A DNA stretch of 64,000 nucleotides from Paenibacillus sp. CC-CFT747 (lineage in GTDB: Bacteria > Bacillota > Bacilli > Paenibacillales > NBRC-103111). The stretch covers positions 5,813,501-5,877,500 of the forward strand of contig CP106741.1 of the NCBI GenBank assembly GCA_030323305.1, in the 5' to 3' direction. A model generated the notes under the pieces. That model saw nothing but the letters and a program-made list of their open reading frames with translations, was not told where the DNA came from and did no database searches. Made by a program: the position numbers and the translations under genes. Positions within the stretch are counted from its first letter, which is position 1, and every line of letters begins with the position of its first letter. Positions 1 through 9,108 of the stretch are shown in pieces.

Positions 1-1722
1 GCCGGAGCGCCCGCCGCGGCGCCGGCCGGCGTGCCGGCCTCGGCAGCCGCCGCTCCCTGCAGGTCGAGCGCGCCAAGCGCGGCGACCGTAGAGCCAGGAG
101 CGTCGGCCGCTGCGGCCGGTGCCGGCTGGGCGGCGGCCCCGCCCCCATCGCCTCGGCGATGTAGGCGATCTCGGGCTCTGCCTCGAGGCGCGGGAAGATC
201 GGCTCCGCCTTTTGCACGCGGGCACCGGCCGGCAGCGCGCCGAAGCCGTACAGACTCTCCCAGGCGGCCAGCTCGGCGCCTTCGATGCCAAGCTGGCGGC
301 GGATCTTCTCCGGCGTCTGCGTTAAGAACGGCTGCAGCAGAATGGAGACGTTCCGCAGGCACTCCGCCAGGCAGTAGAGCACGGAGCCGAGCTCGGCGCG
401 GCGGGAATCATCCTTCGCTAGCGCCCAAGGCTGCGTCTCGTCGATGTATTTGTTCGTCCGGCGAATGAGCTGCCAGATGGCGCCCAAGGCGACGGAGAAC
501 TCCATGCTCTCCATGACCTCCTCGACCTTGGCAACGGTCGAGCGGGCGGTAGCAATCAGGTCGGCATCGAACGGAGTCGATCCTTCCACGTAGGCCGGTA
601 TCACCCCATCGAAGTATTTGTCGATCATTGCTACCGTCCGGTTCAGCAGGTTGCCGAGGTCGTTCGCGAGATCGTAATTGATCCGCTCAACGAAGCTTTC
701 CGGCGTGAAGGTGCCGTCCGAGCCGAAAGGCACCTCGCGGAGCAGGTAATAGCGCAGGGCGTCCAGCCCGTACCGGTCGATAAGCGTTACCGGATCGACG
801 ACGTTTCCTTTGGATTTGGACATTTTGCCGTCCTTCATGAGGAGCCAGCCGTGGCTGAATACTTTTTCGGAAGAGGCTGGTTCAGCGCCATCAGCATGAT
901 CGGCCAATAAATCGTATGGAAGCGCACGATCTCCTTGCTCATTAGGTGAACGTCCGCCGGCCAGTATTTCGCATACTTGCTTTCATCCTCCGAGCCGTAG
1001 CCTAGAGCCGTAATGTAGTTCGACAGCGCGTCGATCCATACGTAGATGACATGCTTCGGGTCCCCTGGAACGGGAACGCCCCATTCGAACGTGCTCCGGG
1101 ACACGGCCAGATCCTCCAGCCCCGGCTTGATGAAGTTGTTGATCATCTCATTCTTGCGCGCTTCCGGCTGGATAAAATCCGGATTCTCGGCATAGTATTG
1201 GAGCAGGCGGTCGGCGTACTTGCTCATCCGGAAGAAGTAGTTCTGCTCGCTGACCTTCTTCACGGGGCGTCCGCAGTCCGGGCATTTGCCGTCCACGAGC
1301 TGTCGCTCCAAGATGAATGATTCGCACGGCGTACAGTACCAGCCCTCGTAGGTTCCGAGGTAGATGTCCCCCTGATCGAGCAGCTGCCGGAAGATTTTTT
1401 GGACGGCCTCCTTGTGCCGCGGCTCGGTCGTGCGGATGAAATCATCATAGGAAATGTCGAGCTTGCTCCAAAGCTCCTTGATGCCCGCCACGATCCGGTC
1501 CACGAACTGCTGCGGGGTTTCGCCTTTCTCCTCCGCCTTCTCCTGAATTTTTTGCCCGTGCTCGTCGGTTCCCGTCAAATACATAACGTCGTAACCGCGA
1601 AGCCTTTTGTACCGGGCCATGGCATCTCCTGCCACCGTCGAATAGGCATGGCCGATATGCAGCTTGTCGCTCGGGTAATAGATGGGAGTGGTGATGTAGA
1701 ACGTTGGTTTCGTCTGGCTCAT
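1..1722 (-). CDS. metG: Methionyl-tRNA synthetase (partial, two frameshifts)
   Basis: Charges tRNA-Met with methionine in the cytoplasm. The N-terminus reads MSQTKPTFYITTPIYYPSD with the HIGH motif in KLHIGHAYS. Two CxxC pairs (CTPC, CPDC) form the zinc knuckle, and KMSKSK is encoded near 820. The frame breaks at about 862, where one G appears to be missing (LPKKYSATAG should read LPKKVFSHGWL). It breaks again in the C-run near 137-146, after EPEIAYIAEAMG. Past that point the restored frame is an Ala/Pro-rich linker leading to a C-terminal tRNA-binding domain that lies outside the window. The start at 1722 follows a GGAGGG ribosome binding site and a T-box leader. Identity is certain; the breaks look like homopolymer errors. 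Confidence 0.95.
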
Positions 1723-1742
1723 GGGAGCGTTCCCTCCTGCTT

Positions 1743-2045
1743 AATCGATTTTGGAATGCAAAAAAGCCCTTCGTCCGTCTTGGGACGAGAGCTTCGGCTC
1801 ACGCGGTACCACCCAGGTTCCCCCGCTGCTCGCACATCGGGGCTCTGCCAGTCTTGCGACTGCTTCTTTAACGCAGAAGGTACGTCGTCCTCTTACCCTC
1901 AGGCTCGAAGACAAGCTCTCCGGGACCATCTTCCGTGTGCTCTCCTGTACCGGTTCTCAGCTTCCCCGGCTCTCTGGCGACAGTGCGCTGCACGTACTTA
2001 TCCGTTCATTGAAAACTGCCTATTCGGTTTCTACTTGTATTTCCT
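1743..2045 (-). promoter_or_regulatory. T-box riboswitch leader of metG
   Basis: The minus strand carries the T-box core GGGTGGTACCGCG (complement of 1802-1814). It is followed by a terminator hairpin with CTCGTCC and GGACGA arms and a six-T run (1760-1800), then a ribosome binding site and metG. About 230 nt of structured leader precede the core. In this family uncharged tRNA binds the specifier loop and the T-box core and stabilises an antiterminator, so metG is made when charged tRNA-Met is scarce. An AUG triplet at 1929-1927 is a candidate specifier, not confirmed by folding. Confidence 0.9.
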
Positions 2046-2072
2046 CAATATAACGAAACGCACGGCCTTGTG

Positions 2073-2336
2073 TCAAGCCGGCGGCAGAGAATCGGGCGGT
2101 GTCCCTCCGTCTTTCTTGGGCGGGACCGGATCCAGCCCTCCCGGATGTAACGGATGACACTTGCATAGACGAATCACCGTTAGCACCGAGCCCTTCCAGG
2201 CTCCGTGTATATCGATGGCTTCCAGCGCGTACTGGGAGCATGTCGGGTAGAACCGGCAGGTCGGAGGCTTCAGCGGCGACACGAATTTCCGGTAGACGTG
2301 TACGGGGGCTTTGACCGCTTGGCGGAGAAAGCTCAT
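2073..2336 (-). CDS. yidD: Membrane protein insertion efficiency factor YidD
   Basis: A small protein of the YidD family (about 87 aa), which assists YidC/Sec-dependent insertion of inner-membrane proteins. The family core is visible as CRFYPTCSQYALEAI, then GAWKG, then RLCKCHPLHPGG, with the conserved cysteines. The start ATG overlaps the zur stop codon in an ATGA arrangement, so it is probably translationally coupled to zur. A longer in-frame reading from 2372 is possible but would overlap zur further and lacks a ribosome binding site. Confidence 0.9.
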   Translation of the reverse strand: MSFLRQAVKAPVHVYRKFVSPLKPPTCRFYPTCSQYALEAIDIHGAWKGSVLTVIRLCKCHPLHPGGLDPVPPKKDGGTPPDSLPPA

Positions 2337-2769
2337 GACGGGGTGTCCCGGCGGGCCGCACAATCTTCGCAAAGCCCGTAGATTTCGAATTTATGCTTAA
2401 CGACTTGGAACCCCTCCGGAAGCCCGGATACGGCATCCATGGGGCAGTAAGTCACAGAGTATGTCTTGTCGCAGTTCATACAGATGATGTGATGGTGGTG
2501 ATGATTCTCGCCGCAGCTGACCCGGAACTTGATCCCGTCCTCCAGCACGAACTGCTCGAGAACGCCCATTTCGTGCATCAGCCTCAGGTTCCGGTAGACG
2601 GTGTCGAAGCTTAATCCGGGATACAGACGTCCCATATACTCATATACGGCTTTGGGGGTCAGGGCGCTCCCTCTTCAGCAAAAAGACCGGCAAGCGTCTT
2701 TCTCTGGTCCGTAATGCGCATGCCCTGCTTCACCATCTCCTGAATGATTTCCTCGGCTGTCACTTTCAT
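2333..2769 (-). CDS. zur: Fur-family zinc uptake repressor Zur (frameshifted)
   Basis: A Zn-sensing Fur-family repressor of zinc uptake genes. The closest family pattern is Bacillus Zur: YPGLSFDTVYRNL in the winged helix, a HHHHH cluster, then CMNC, CPMD, HKFEIYG and CEDC, giving the structural-zinc CxxC pairs. The first 34 codons are in another frame: after EEGAP the frame breaks at the 3-G run 2662-2664 (complement CCC), and one added base gives GAPLTPKAVYEYM. The start may be ATG at 2769 or GTG at 2763, the latter better spaced from GGAGGG. Full length is about 145 aa, normal for the family. yidD follows with an overlapping start. Confidence 0.9.
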
Positions 2770-2837
2770 TCCCTCCAAACTTTGGCTTAGGACCCACCCC
2801 ATCGTTCCAGGCATTTCGGAAGTTGGGGTCTTGTTTC

Positions 2838-2866
2838 ATGATGCCTAAATTAGGCGGGGCTGTCAA
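2838..2866 (-). promoter_or_regulatory. Putative sigma-A promoter of zur-yidD
   Basis: On the minus strand TTGACA (complement of 2861-2866) is separated by 17 bases from CATCAT (complement of 2838-2843), about 70 bases before the zur start. The -35 is perfect and the -10 matches four of six consensus bases. Confidence 0.55.
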
Positions 2867-2885
2867 TTCAGCGGGGCTGTGTCAT

Positions 2886-2900
2886 TGAGAATGAATATCA
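2886..2900. promoter_or_regulatory. Putative Fur box
   Basis: TGAGAAT-G-AATATCA fits the Bacillus 7-1-7 Fur box (TGATAAT-N-ATTATCA) at 12 of 14 positions. It ends six bases before the -35 of the FhuF-like gene, a position suited to iron-dependent repression. The match is read directly; Fur binding is inferred. Confidence 0.7.
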
Positions 2901-2906
2901 AACTCA

Positions 2907-2935
2907 TTGACAGCCTTCCGGCCGTCCCCTACAAT
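2907..2935 (+). promoter_or_regulatory. Sigma-A promoter of the FhuF-like gene
   Basis: TTGACA at 2907-2912, a 17-base spacer, then TACAAT at 2930-2935. The start codon lies 42 bases downstream. Confidence 0.75.
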
Positions 2936-2976
2936 TTGAGTATATCATCAAACGAACGGACCGGAGGAGCTTAGAC

Positions 2977-3798
2977 ATGAGCTTAAGCATCGAAGAGCGG
3001 ACTTATTTGGAGAAGATCTTCCACCTGCGCTTCCGCATAGAATCCGGCTCTCAGCCTCAGCCGGATTCCGGCGGGACGCCTGTAACCGAGGGCAGCCGGC
3101 TGCAGCAGGAAGAGGGGCTAGAGGAAACGATCTCCCTTTTCGCTAAGATTAGGGAGATCGATCGGCTGCCGATCGCGGCTTCGCAGTTCACCAAATTCTA
3201 CAGCCGCATGCTTTGCGGCGTTCTTTACGCCATGAGCGTATACCGCATCGGGTTGGACGCCTCTCTTCCCTCCCTCTCTGTCGCTTGGGACAAGGAGCAG
3301 CCTTTCACCTTGATTCTCGCTCCGGAAGGGACCCCGGATCCGGAAACTCTCGCTTCGGGCGGTGACCGAAACACTTGGAGAGCCCACACCCTTGCCGCCC
3401 TGTTCACCGGAAATCTGCAGCGTCTCTTCTGTCTTCTAAGCGGGCGTTACCGCCTGAGCCCGCAGATGCTGTGGGAGAACGCCGCCGTCTATGTGCATCA
3501 CTTCTACGGCGAGATGATCGCCGGGGCGGCCGCCGGTTCGGCCCGGGAACGCATCACCGGAGATTACCGCTTTCTGCTAAGCGAAGAAGCCGCCTGGCTG
3601 ACCGGGGGAACAAGCTTCAATCCGCTCGGCGTGGAAGGCCGGTGCATTCCCCACCCCGCCCAGCCCGGTGTCTCGTTTCGCGTACGCAAAACCTGCTGCC
3701 TCAAATACCAGCTTCCGGACAGCGGCAGCTGCACGACTTGTCCGCTTATCACCGACGAGGAGCGCAGCGGCAAGCTAACAGCCGGTAAACCGAAATAA
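2977..3798 (+). CDS. FhuF-like siderophore-iron reductase
   Basis: A cytoplasmic protein of the FhuF/IucA-C-terminal-like group, expected to reduce ferric iron from imported siderophores with a [2Fe-2S] cluster. The diagnostic C-terminal pattern is present: RKTCCLKYQ, ten residues, then CTTCPL, giving the CC-x10-C-x2-C cluster ligands. The 273-aa length fits the family. A GGAGGAG ribosome binding site precedes the ATG. A Fur box and a consensus promoter lie just upstream, which supports an iron-starvation role. No siderophore transporter is adjacent, so it stands as a single-gene iron-regulated unit ending at a hairpin terminator. Confidence 0.82.
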   Translation: MSLSIEERTYLEKIFHLRFRIESGSQPQPDSGGTPVTEGSRLQQEEGLEETISLFAKIREIDRLPIAASQFTKFYSRMLCGVLYAMSVYRIGLDASLPSLSVAWDKEQPFTLILAPEGTPDPETLASGGDRNTWRAHTLAALFTGNLQRLFCLLSGRYRLSPQMLWENAAVYVHHFYGEMIAGAAAGSARERITGDYRFLLSEEAAWLTGGTSFNPLGVEGRCIPHPAQPGVSFRVRKTCCLKYQLPDSGSCTTCPLITDEERSGKLTAGKPK

Positions 3799-3803
3799 AA
3801 CGA

Positions 3804-3840
3804 GAACGGGACTTCCCTGGAGGGAGGTCCCGTTTCTTTT
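3804..3840. terminator. Rho-independent terminator after FhuF-like gene
   Basis: The arms ACGGGACTTCCCT and AGGGAGGTCCCGT are followed by TTTCTTTT on the plus strand. The A-rich left flank may also let it end the convergent HAD gene. Confidence 0.8.
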
Positions 3841-3874
3841 ACGCTCCAATGGATGGCTTCATTCGGAAACCGGC

Positions 3875-4543
3875 TTAGGCCGGTTCCGTCTTGGCACCGA
3901 GCTCGGCGATCAGGTCTTCCAGGCTGATCTCGCTCATGGAGCCTAGGGTCCGGTCCACCTCTCCGAAGACAAGCCGGCACGTCAAGGGGTTCGGAACCGT
4001 TACGACCTTCATGCCCGCCCGTTTGGCGGCAAGCGCCCCGTTCGGCGAATCCTCGAAGGCAAGGGCCCGTTCCGGAGCCACGCCCAGCTGCTCCAGTACT
4101 TGGCGGTAAAGAGCAGGATCGGGCTTGACCTTCTCCACATGATCGGCCGTCTGAATGCATTCGAAATAAGAAGTCAGGCCGTATCGGTCCAAGTACCCGG
4201 TGACCCAATCCAGCCGGGAGCTGGAAGCCAGCCCGATTCTCAGCCCCAACCGCCGGGCCGACTCCAGATACTCGCGCACGCCCGGCCGGATGTCCTCCGT
4301 CTCCATCAGCGACTGGAATCTTTCCTTTCTTCTGGCCCTCGCCGTCTCCCGGTCCACCGGTCGTCCTACACACTCGTCGAGATGGGCGTAGGTGTCAAAG
4401 CCGTTCGTGCCCACCACGCTCCCCCACACTTCGAGCGTAAGCTCCGCTCCGTGTTCTTTAAACAGCTCCTGAAAGGAAGCGAACTCATTCGTTTCCGTAT
4501 CGAGAATTAGCCCGTCAAAATCAAAAACCACCGCTTCGATCAT
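3875..4543 (-). CDS. HAD-superfamily phosphatase (beta-phosphoglucomutase-like)
   Basis: A 222-aa HAD subfamily IA hydrolase, probably a small-molecule phosphatase or phosphomutase. All four HAD motifs are visible: DFDG near the N-terminus (VVFDFDGLILDTE), SSS in LASSSRLDW, the motif III lysine in VKPDPALY, and EDSPNG as motif IV. A helical cap domain lies between motifs I and II. The start follows AAAGGAG. It converges on the FhuF-like gene and shares its terminator. Substrate cannot be assigned from the sequence. Confidence 0.88.
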   Translation of the reverse strand: MIEAVVFDFDGLILDTETNEFASFQELFKEHGAELTLEVWGSVVGTNGFDTYAHLDECVGRPVDRETARARRKERFQSLMETEDIRPGVREYLESARRLGLRIGLASSSRLDWVTGYLDRYGLTSYFECIQTADHVEKVKPDPALYRQVLEQLGVAPERALAFEDSPNGALAAKRAGMKVVTVPNPLTCRLVFGEVDRTLGSMSEISLEDLIAELGAKTEPA

Positions 4544-4691
4544 CCGTCCTGCTCCTTTATCCGTCGTTTTCGGCCAAGTGATCTGCCTGCCTCTTCAGCA
4601 TACCATTCCCGCCCCGCTGCGTCATTCTGGTGCCTTCTCCGCAAATAAAGTTCTGCTATTGATTATTGTGCCGGCTAAAGCATTTGAACGC

Positions 4692-4727
4692 AAAAAAGCT
4701 GCCTTTCCTCTTAAAAGGAAGGCAGCC
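4692..4727 (-). terminator. Terminator of the WYL-like small gene
   Basis: On the minus strand GCTGCCTTCCTTTT and AAGAGGAAAGGCAGC form a long stem followed by TTTTTT. Confidence 0.85.
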
Positions 4728-4736
4728 TTGACGGTC

Positions 4737-4943
4737 TTAGTGATAGTATTTCTTAATAGGCATTACGGCAAGAATACTGTTGTTCCGGAAGAGCTTGGCC
4801 TCCTGGCGGTCGAAGCAATAAGCGACACAACATTGGGCACCGGTTGTCAAAATATCGATCTTGTGCTGGACCGTTCGGTTATCGCTGTCCAGGTAGATGA
4901 TGTTTACCGGTTCTCCCATGAATTGATCCAATGCTAGATCCAT
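4737..4943 (-). CDS. Small WYL-like protein (68 aa)
   Basis: A short conserved-looking protein with a beta-rich pattern (NIIYLDSDNRTVQHKIDIL, later CVAYCFDRQEAKLFR) that resembles an isolated WYL-domain fold. WYL domains bind ligands or nucleic acid in larger regulators, so a regulatory or sensing role is possible but not shown. A GAGGAAC ribosome binding site precedes the ATG and a strong terminator follows, which supports it being a real gene. It stands alone as a monocistron. Confidence 0.65.
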   Translation of the reverse strand: MDLALDQFMGEPVNIIYLDSDNRTVQHKIDILTTGAQCCVAYCFDRQEAKLFRNNSILAVMPIKKYYH

Positions 4944-5174
4944 TTGCCTGTTCCTCGCTTTCTGTTGCTTAATAAGAAGCTCGTAACGGTGCGAAATGGC
5001 GTTATCTATTCCATACCCAAAGGGAAATATTTCCTGTCTGCTGGTTCGTGCAACAACAGTATATAATTCGTTACATCAAACAGTATATCACAGGTTGTCC
5101 CATTAGGGAAGGAATGAACTGGAATTTTGTCGATTGCTGCCTTGCGTCTTACCGTGAACACAGTCGATTCGGCA

Positions 5175-5417
5175 CTAAATCGAATGGATCATGTGGTGAT
5201 GATAATGAACGGTCCCCTGATAGGGCGGGAAAGCTTCTCCTACTTCCCAGGATTCAACCAAACGATGGGCGTGAGCATAGCTGTAGCCCATCCCCATTAA
5301 ATAAGAGATGGCGGCCACCTCATACATAGCATGGGCGGGAGAGGTCATGGGGAGCTCATGAAGTCCGTAACCGACTACTGGCCGGACCGCGGACAATACC
5401 TGTCTGCGCAAGGGCAT
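5175..5417 (-). CDS. Conserved small hypothetical protein (80 aa)
   Basis: An 80-aa protein with a helical core (MYEVAAISYLMGMGYSYAHA, then RLVESWE) and a His-rich end. A well-placed GGAAGGATAG ribosome binding site precedes the start, and codon use matches neighbours. I do not recognise a function. It is separated from the WYL-like gene by about 230 bases in which I see no other gene. Confidence 0.6.
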   Translation of the reverse strand: MPLRRQVLSAVRPVVGYGLHELPMTSPAHAMYEVAAISYLMGMGYSYAHAHRLVESWEVGEAFPPYQGTVHYHHHMIHSI

Positions 5418-5509
5418 TTTCTATCCTTCCTTTCGGTATTGGGTTCCTACCCTTCCACTATATGCCCGCTTCCGGCCAAATTCTCAAGGCAACTACCCAT
5501 TTCCCTGCC

Positions 5510-7489
5510 TCAGCCGCAGACAAAGTCTTGGTTCTCCCCTGCCTTTAGGCCGACCCCTTCCGGGAGGATATGCTCCACACTTCGGCGTACTTCGTCCTTT
5601 TCCCACAAGGTCCTGCTCAAGAGGGAGACCAGCCCGTGGTCGGTACCGGTGCGGATCAGCCGGCCGATTCCCTGCCGCAGCCGGAGCAGCATATAGGGCA
5701 GATCCACTTCCTCGAAGGGCGCCGCGGATGCCTGTCTTTTGGCTTCGTAAACCGGGTCCTGCGGAGGAAAAGGCAGCTCCCAAATCATAACGTGGGACAG
5801 GGACGGACCCGGAATATCCAAGCCTTCCCATAGGCTCACGGCACACAGCACACTGGTTTCCTCCCGTTGGAAGGAGGAGATCAAGTGACTGATTTCCCCG
5901 TCTCCTTCGTAGTAGAACGTTCCCGCCCCGGCCAAGGGATGACTCCCCAGCTCCGCTTTGAACCGGGCCAGTTCCTCCTTCGCCGGGAACAGGATAAGGG
6001 CGCGTCCCTCTGTTCGTGCCAGCAGCCGGAGAGCCGTCTCTTTCTTCTCCTCAAAGCTCCCCCGACTGCCAGCGTGGGGCGATGACCTCCATCTGTTCGG
6101 CGTAGCGGTAAGGAGAAGGGGTGGAAAAAGATAGGAAAGCCTCCATGCCGAGACTGTCGGCCACGTACCGGAAGGACCCGCCAACGGATAAGGTGGCCGA
6201 GGAGAAGACAATGGGCATCGCCTGGGAGAAGACATGCTCCTTAAGCACTTCCTTAACGGCTTTCGGCATGATGGTCAGGGTGGCCCCTTCCCCTTCGCCG
6301 TCCAGCCAGCAGATCAGGCGGTCCGAATGACGGAAGAGGCCGAGGGCCTTCTGGATCATCTCGATATGCTCTTCCACAATCCGCAGCTGGTAATCGTTCA
6401 GCGTATAAAGCTCGCTTTCGAACACCAGCTCCTCTTCAATCTCCGTGAGGAGCGAACGAAACCGGCTTACTTCGCGAATCAGGGAAGCGTCCTGCCGGAT
6501 TTTTTGCGGTCGGAACCGTGCACCTTCTCGGAATGTCCCGCCAACGCCTCGAAAAGCACCTCGCTCTGAAGAATCGCCTCGTCGATGAGAACGGCGAGCT
6601 TCTCCCGAATTTCCCCTTGAAGCAGCCGGGTGACCAGCTCTTCGAATACCGCATGCTTCAGCTTATAGGTGAGAGCCTTCTGAGCGGCGGTTTCCAGCAG
6701 GTGACCCTCATCGAATACCACGGAGCTGTGCTCCGGCAGCAGAGGCAGCTGGCCTTCCCGTTTGCGGGCCTCGTAAGTCCACACATGCTCCATATAGAAA
6801 TCATGTGAGCAGATGATGAGATCGGCCGATTTGCGGTAATGGTCCCTCGACAGGGTCTGTCCGCACCGGTGCCGCTGCTCGCAGGCGAAGCAGTCCTGGA
6901 AGGAATCCCAGTTGACCCGGCTCCACTGCTCGTCATTCAAGCCCGGATAATGCTTGCGGTCCCCATAAGGGTGAAAAGCCTGCAGGGTCTCGTAGGAATG
7001 GACAAAGTCCGGGAGTTCCTCGTAAAGCTCCTGCCAGGCGAGGCCGTCCGGCCCCGTCCGGGCTTTATCCAATTTGTTCAGACAGAGATATTGATCCATC
7101 GATTTGCCCAGACGCGCGTCAATCCGCAGCCCCAGGTGGCGGGCCAGCTTCGCCACGTCCCCTTCCGGCTTCACGAGCTGTTCGATCAGCGATTCGTCGG
7201 CGCAGGCAATTACGGCAGGCTTGCGGGTATAGCGGGCATAGCCGGCCGCGTACAGCAAATAAACGAGCGTTTTCCCCGTTCCCACCCCCGCCTCGGCCAG
7301 GATGGTCTTCTTCTCCGCATACGCTCTTTCGAGCTGGAAGGCCATATAAATTTGTTCGTCCCGAACTTCAAAGCCTGCTTCCGGAAGCAGGTCATAGAAA
7401 ACATCCGATACCCAGTCGCTCAACTGCCCGACGAACGGCTGGGACGGATCGTATGCAAACGGATAACGTTCCACTCCATTTTCCCCCAT
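5510..7489 (-). CDS. DinG/XPD-type ATP-dependent DNA helicase (two frameshifts)
   Basis: A superfamily 2 5'-3' helicase of the DinG/YoaA group, about 660 aa. Visible elements: Walker A in EAGVGTGKTLVY, a DEGH box in VVFDEGHLLETA, four cysteines between them (QYLC, then CFAC and RHRC) that fit the iron-sulfur cluster of this group, SSATL, and the C-terminal RQGIGRLIR arginine-finger motif. The frame breaks at the T6 run 6500-6505 (after SDRKK) and the C5 run 6059-6063 (before GSFEEKKE). One added base at each restores continuity. The start at 7489 is the first ATG; no strong ribosome binding site is visible. Likely role is DNA repair or R-loop and secondary-structure removal. Confidence 0.88.
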
Positions 7490-7544
7490 CTTGTCATGGT
7501 ACGGTAAACTTTAATTATCTCATGAAATCATTCTCTTGGCAAAG

Positions 7545-7580
7545 AAAAAAGGCCAGCCGGCTCCAACCGACTGGCTTGCC
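7545..7580 (-). terminator. Terminator of the sigma/anti-sigma operon
   Basis: On the minus strand AGCCAGTCGGTTGG and CCGGCTGGCC pair and are followed by TTTTTT. It lies just after the anti-sigma gene. Confidence 0.8.
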
Positions 7581-7628
7581 CCTTCCCATTCGCCCGGAAG
7601 CAGGCTGATCCGCTCCCCTTCCCTGTCC

Positions 7629-8387
7629 TTACCCGGTGCCGAGCACTTTGCGGCCTCTCGGCTGGGTCCCGCCCGCATCAGGCTCTAAGGTAACCCCAAT
7701 CCCGTCAAAGCTCAGGTTCTCCTGCTTGACCGGGTAGGTAAGGATTCCGCTGCCTTTCTCATCCGTTACCAGGGTTCCGCAGTTGTAGCGGACTCCGTTC
7801 TTCAGAAGCCAAACCTGGTAGGCCTGATCGCCTTGGGTGGGCGGCATCCCTTGGAGCTCCACCACGATTTCGTTCCCCCCGTCCCGCTTCATGACCGTTG
7901 CCCGGCCTCCCGCGTTAAGCAAGCCGTCCACCGGTTTCAGCGTGTAGGTCTGTACGATTTCGGCGGGTCCGGCGATCCTGGCGGCCGGCTTCCCCGATTC
8001 TTTCGCAGGGCCTAGGGCATAAAGGGCAAGGAGGACGGCTGCAGCGGCCGCGGCACCGGTCAAGGCGGAATAAAGCGGACGCATGCCGCTTCTCCGCACC
8101 GGAACCTGTACCGGATGGAAACGGGAAGGGGCCTCCTTGGGTTCGGGGGAAACCGAGGAATCCCCAAAAATCCCAAGCATGACCTCTTCCTTCAAATCGG
8201 CCGGAACATCCTGCTCGTCTTCCTGAAGGCCGATGGCCGTCCAAGTCTCTTTCAGCTCGCTCAGCTCCTGCGCGCAGGTGGGGCAGACGGACAAGTGACG
8301 TTCAAAGGCCTGGCGCTCTTCCTGGTTGCCCTCTCCCGTCAAATAAGGGATAAGCTGCTCACATGGGGTCTGACCGTTTTCTTGCAC
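7629..8387 (-). CDS. Anti-sigma factor with zinc finger and RskA-type domain
   Basis: A membrane-anchored regulator, about 252 aa, expected to hold the sigma factor encoded just upstream. The N-terminal part has the zinc-binding anti-sigma motif H-x3-C-x2-C (HLSVCPTC). A single membrane span follows (ALTGAAAAAAVLLALYAL), then an extracytoplasmic RskA-like beta domain (QAYQVWLLKNG). The GTG start at 8387 is chosen because GGAGGG lies at the right distance inside the end of the sigma gene and the two genes are 2 bases apart. Longer readings back to 8648 would overlap the sigma gene and are not supported. Confidence 0.85.
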   Translation of the reverse strand: MQENGQTPCEQLIPYLTGEGNQEERQAFERHLSVCPTCAQELSELKETWTAIGLQEDEQDVPADLKEEVMLGIFGDSSVSPEPKEAPSRFHPVQVPVRRSGMRPLYSALTGAAAAAAVLLALYALGPAKESGKPAARIAGPAEIVQTYTLKPVDGLLNAGGRATVMKRDGGNEIVVELQGMPPTQGDQAYQVWLLKNGVRYNCGTLVTDEKGSGILTYPVKQENLSFDGIGVTLEPDAGGTQPRGRKVLGTG

Positions 8388-8389
8388 GT

Positions 8390-8956
8390 TTATCCCTCCC
8401 TCTGCTTCTGTATGGACTGGCGCAGCAGCTTCAGCGTTTGGTGAAGCCGGCTTTTGATGGTACCGAGCGGTTCGTTGGCTTCGCTTGCCACCTCGCTTAA
8501 GGTGTAGCCCTCCCAATAAACCCTCTCGAGAAGACGGATTTGATTGGAGGAGAGGTGCCGGTAAGCCTGCCGGATCTCTTCCCGTGTTAAAGCCCGGGTT
8601 ATAACCGCTTCCGGTCCCTGATCCGTAGGTGCCTCGAACCGCTCCCATTCTTCCGCCTCCAGGGGCACCTCCCGGGAGGAGCGCTGCTCCTTGCGGACAT
8701 GGTCAATGGCCATATTTCTTGTAACCGTCAGCAGCCAGCTGACGAACTGCCCTTTGTCCGGATCGTATCCCTTTCGTGTGGTCCAGATCCGGGTAAATAC
8801 CCCTTGAACGATTTCTCTGGCCCCCTGCTCCTCCTTAACGGATTTCAGGGCAAAGGAATATACCAGCCTGACATAGCGATCATACACTTCCTCCAGCGCC
8901 GGACGATGCCGGGCGCGAACGAGCTCCATCAATTCCGCATCCGTTTTGCCGCGCAT
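8390..8956 (-). CDS. ECF/SigK-like RNA polymerase sigma factor
   Basis: A sigma-70 family factor, about 188 aa. Region 2 is seen in LEEVYDRYVRLVYSFALK and WLLTVTRNMAIDHVRK, and region 4 in LSEVASEANEPLGTIKSRL, the helix-turn-helix that contacts -35 DNA. It is co-transcribed with the anti-sigma gene. The start at 8956 follows AAGGGGTAACGGG. The signal sensed is unknown. The cytochrome/cupredoxin operon directly upstream is a possible target but is separated by a terminator. Confidence 0.9.
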   Translation of the reverse strand: MRGKTDAELMELVRARHRPALEEVYDRYVRLVYSFALKSVKEEQGAREIVQGVFTRIWTTRKGYDPDKGQFVSWLLTVTRNMAIDHVRKEQRSSREVPLEAEEWERFEAPTDQGPEAVITRALTREEIRQAYRHLSSNQIRLLERVYWEGYTLSEVASEANEPLGTIKSRLHQTLKLLRQSIQKQREG

Positions 8957-9063
8957 CCCGTTACCCCTTGCCTCAAAATGAAGTTCCCTTCCGTCTGGCT
9001 GCGCCGCATGCTGTGCTTCTATTGTCCTATATCCCCTGCCTGGGCGCAACGGGTTTCTGAGGC

Positions 9064-9096
9064 AAAAAAGCCCGGTTCGTCGGGGACGAAACCGGG
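9064..9096 (-). terminator. Terminator of the cytochrome/cupredoxin operon
   Basis: On the minus strand CCCGGTTTCGTCC and GACGAACCGGG pair and are followed by TTTTTT, shortly after the cupredoxin gene stop. Confidence 0.85.
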
Positions 9097-9108
9097 AATA
9101 GGAACAAG

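Noticed and set aside
31..468. Plus-strand open frame at the window start
   Set aside because: It is antisense to the metG linker; the composition reflects the Ala/Pro-coding GC repeats of metG.
1399..2157. Plus-strand open frame of 252 codons across the T-box
   Set aside because: It runs through metG and the T-box leader on the opposite strand and has no domain or ribosome binding site.
5048..5329. Plus-strand open frame of 93 codons
   Set aside because: No ribosome binding site and no family pattern; it overlaps the better supported 80-aa gene on the minus strand.
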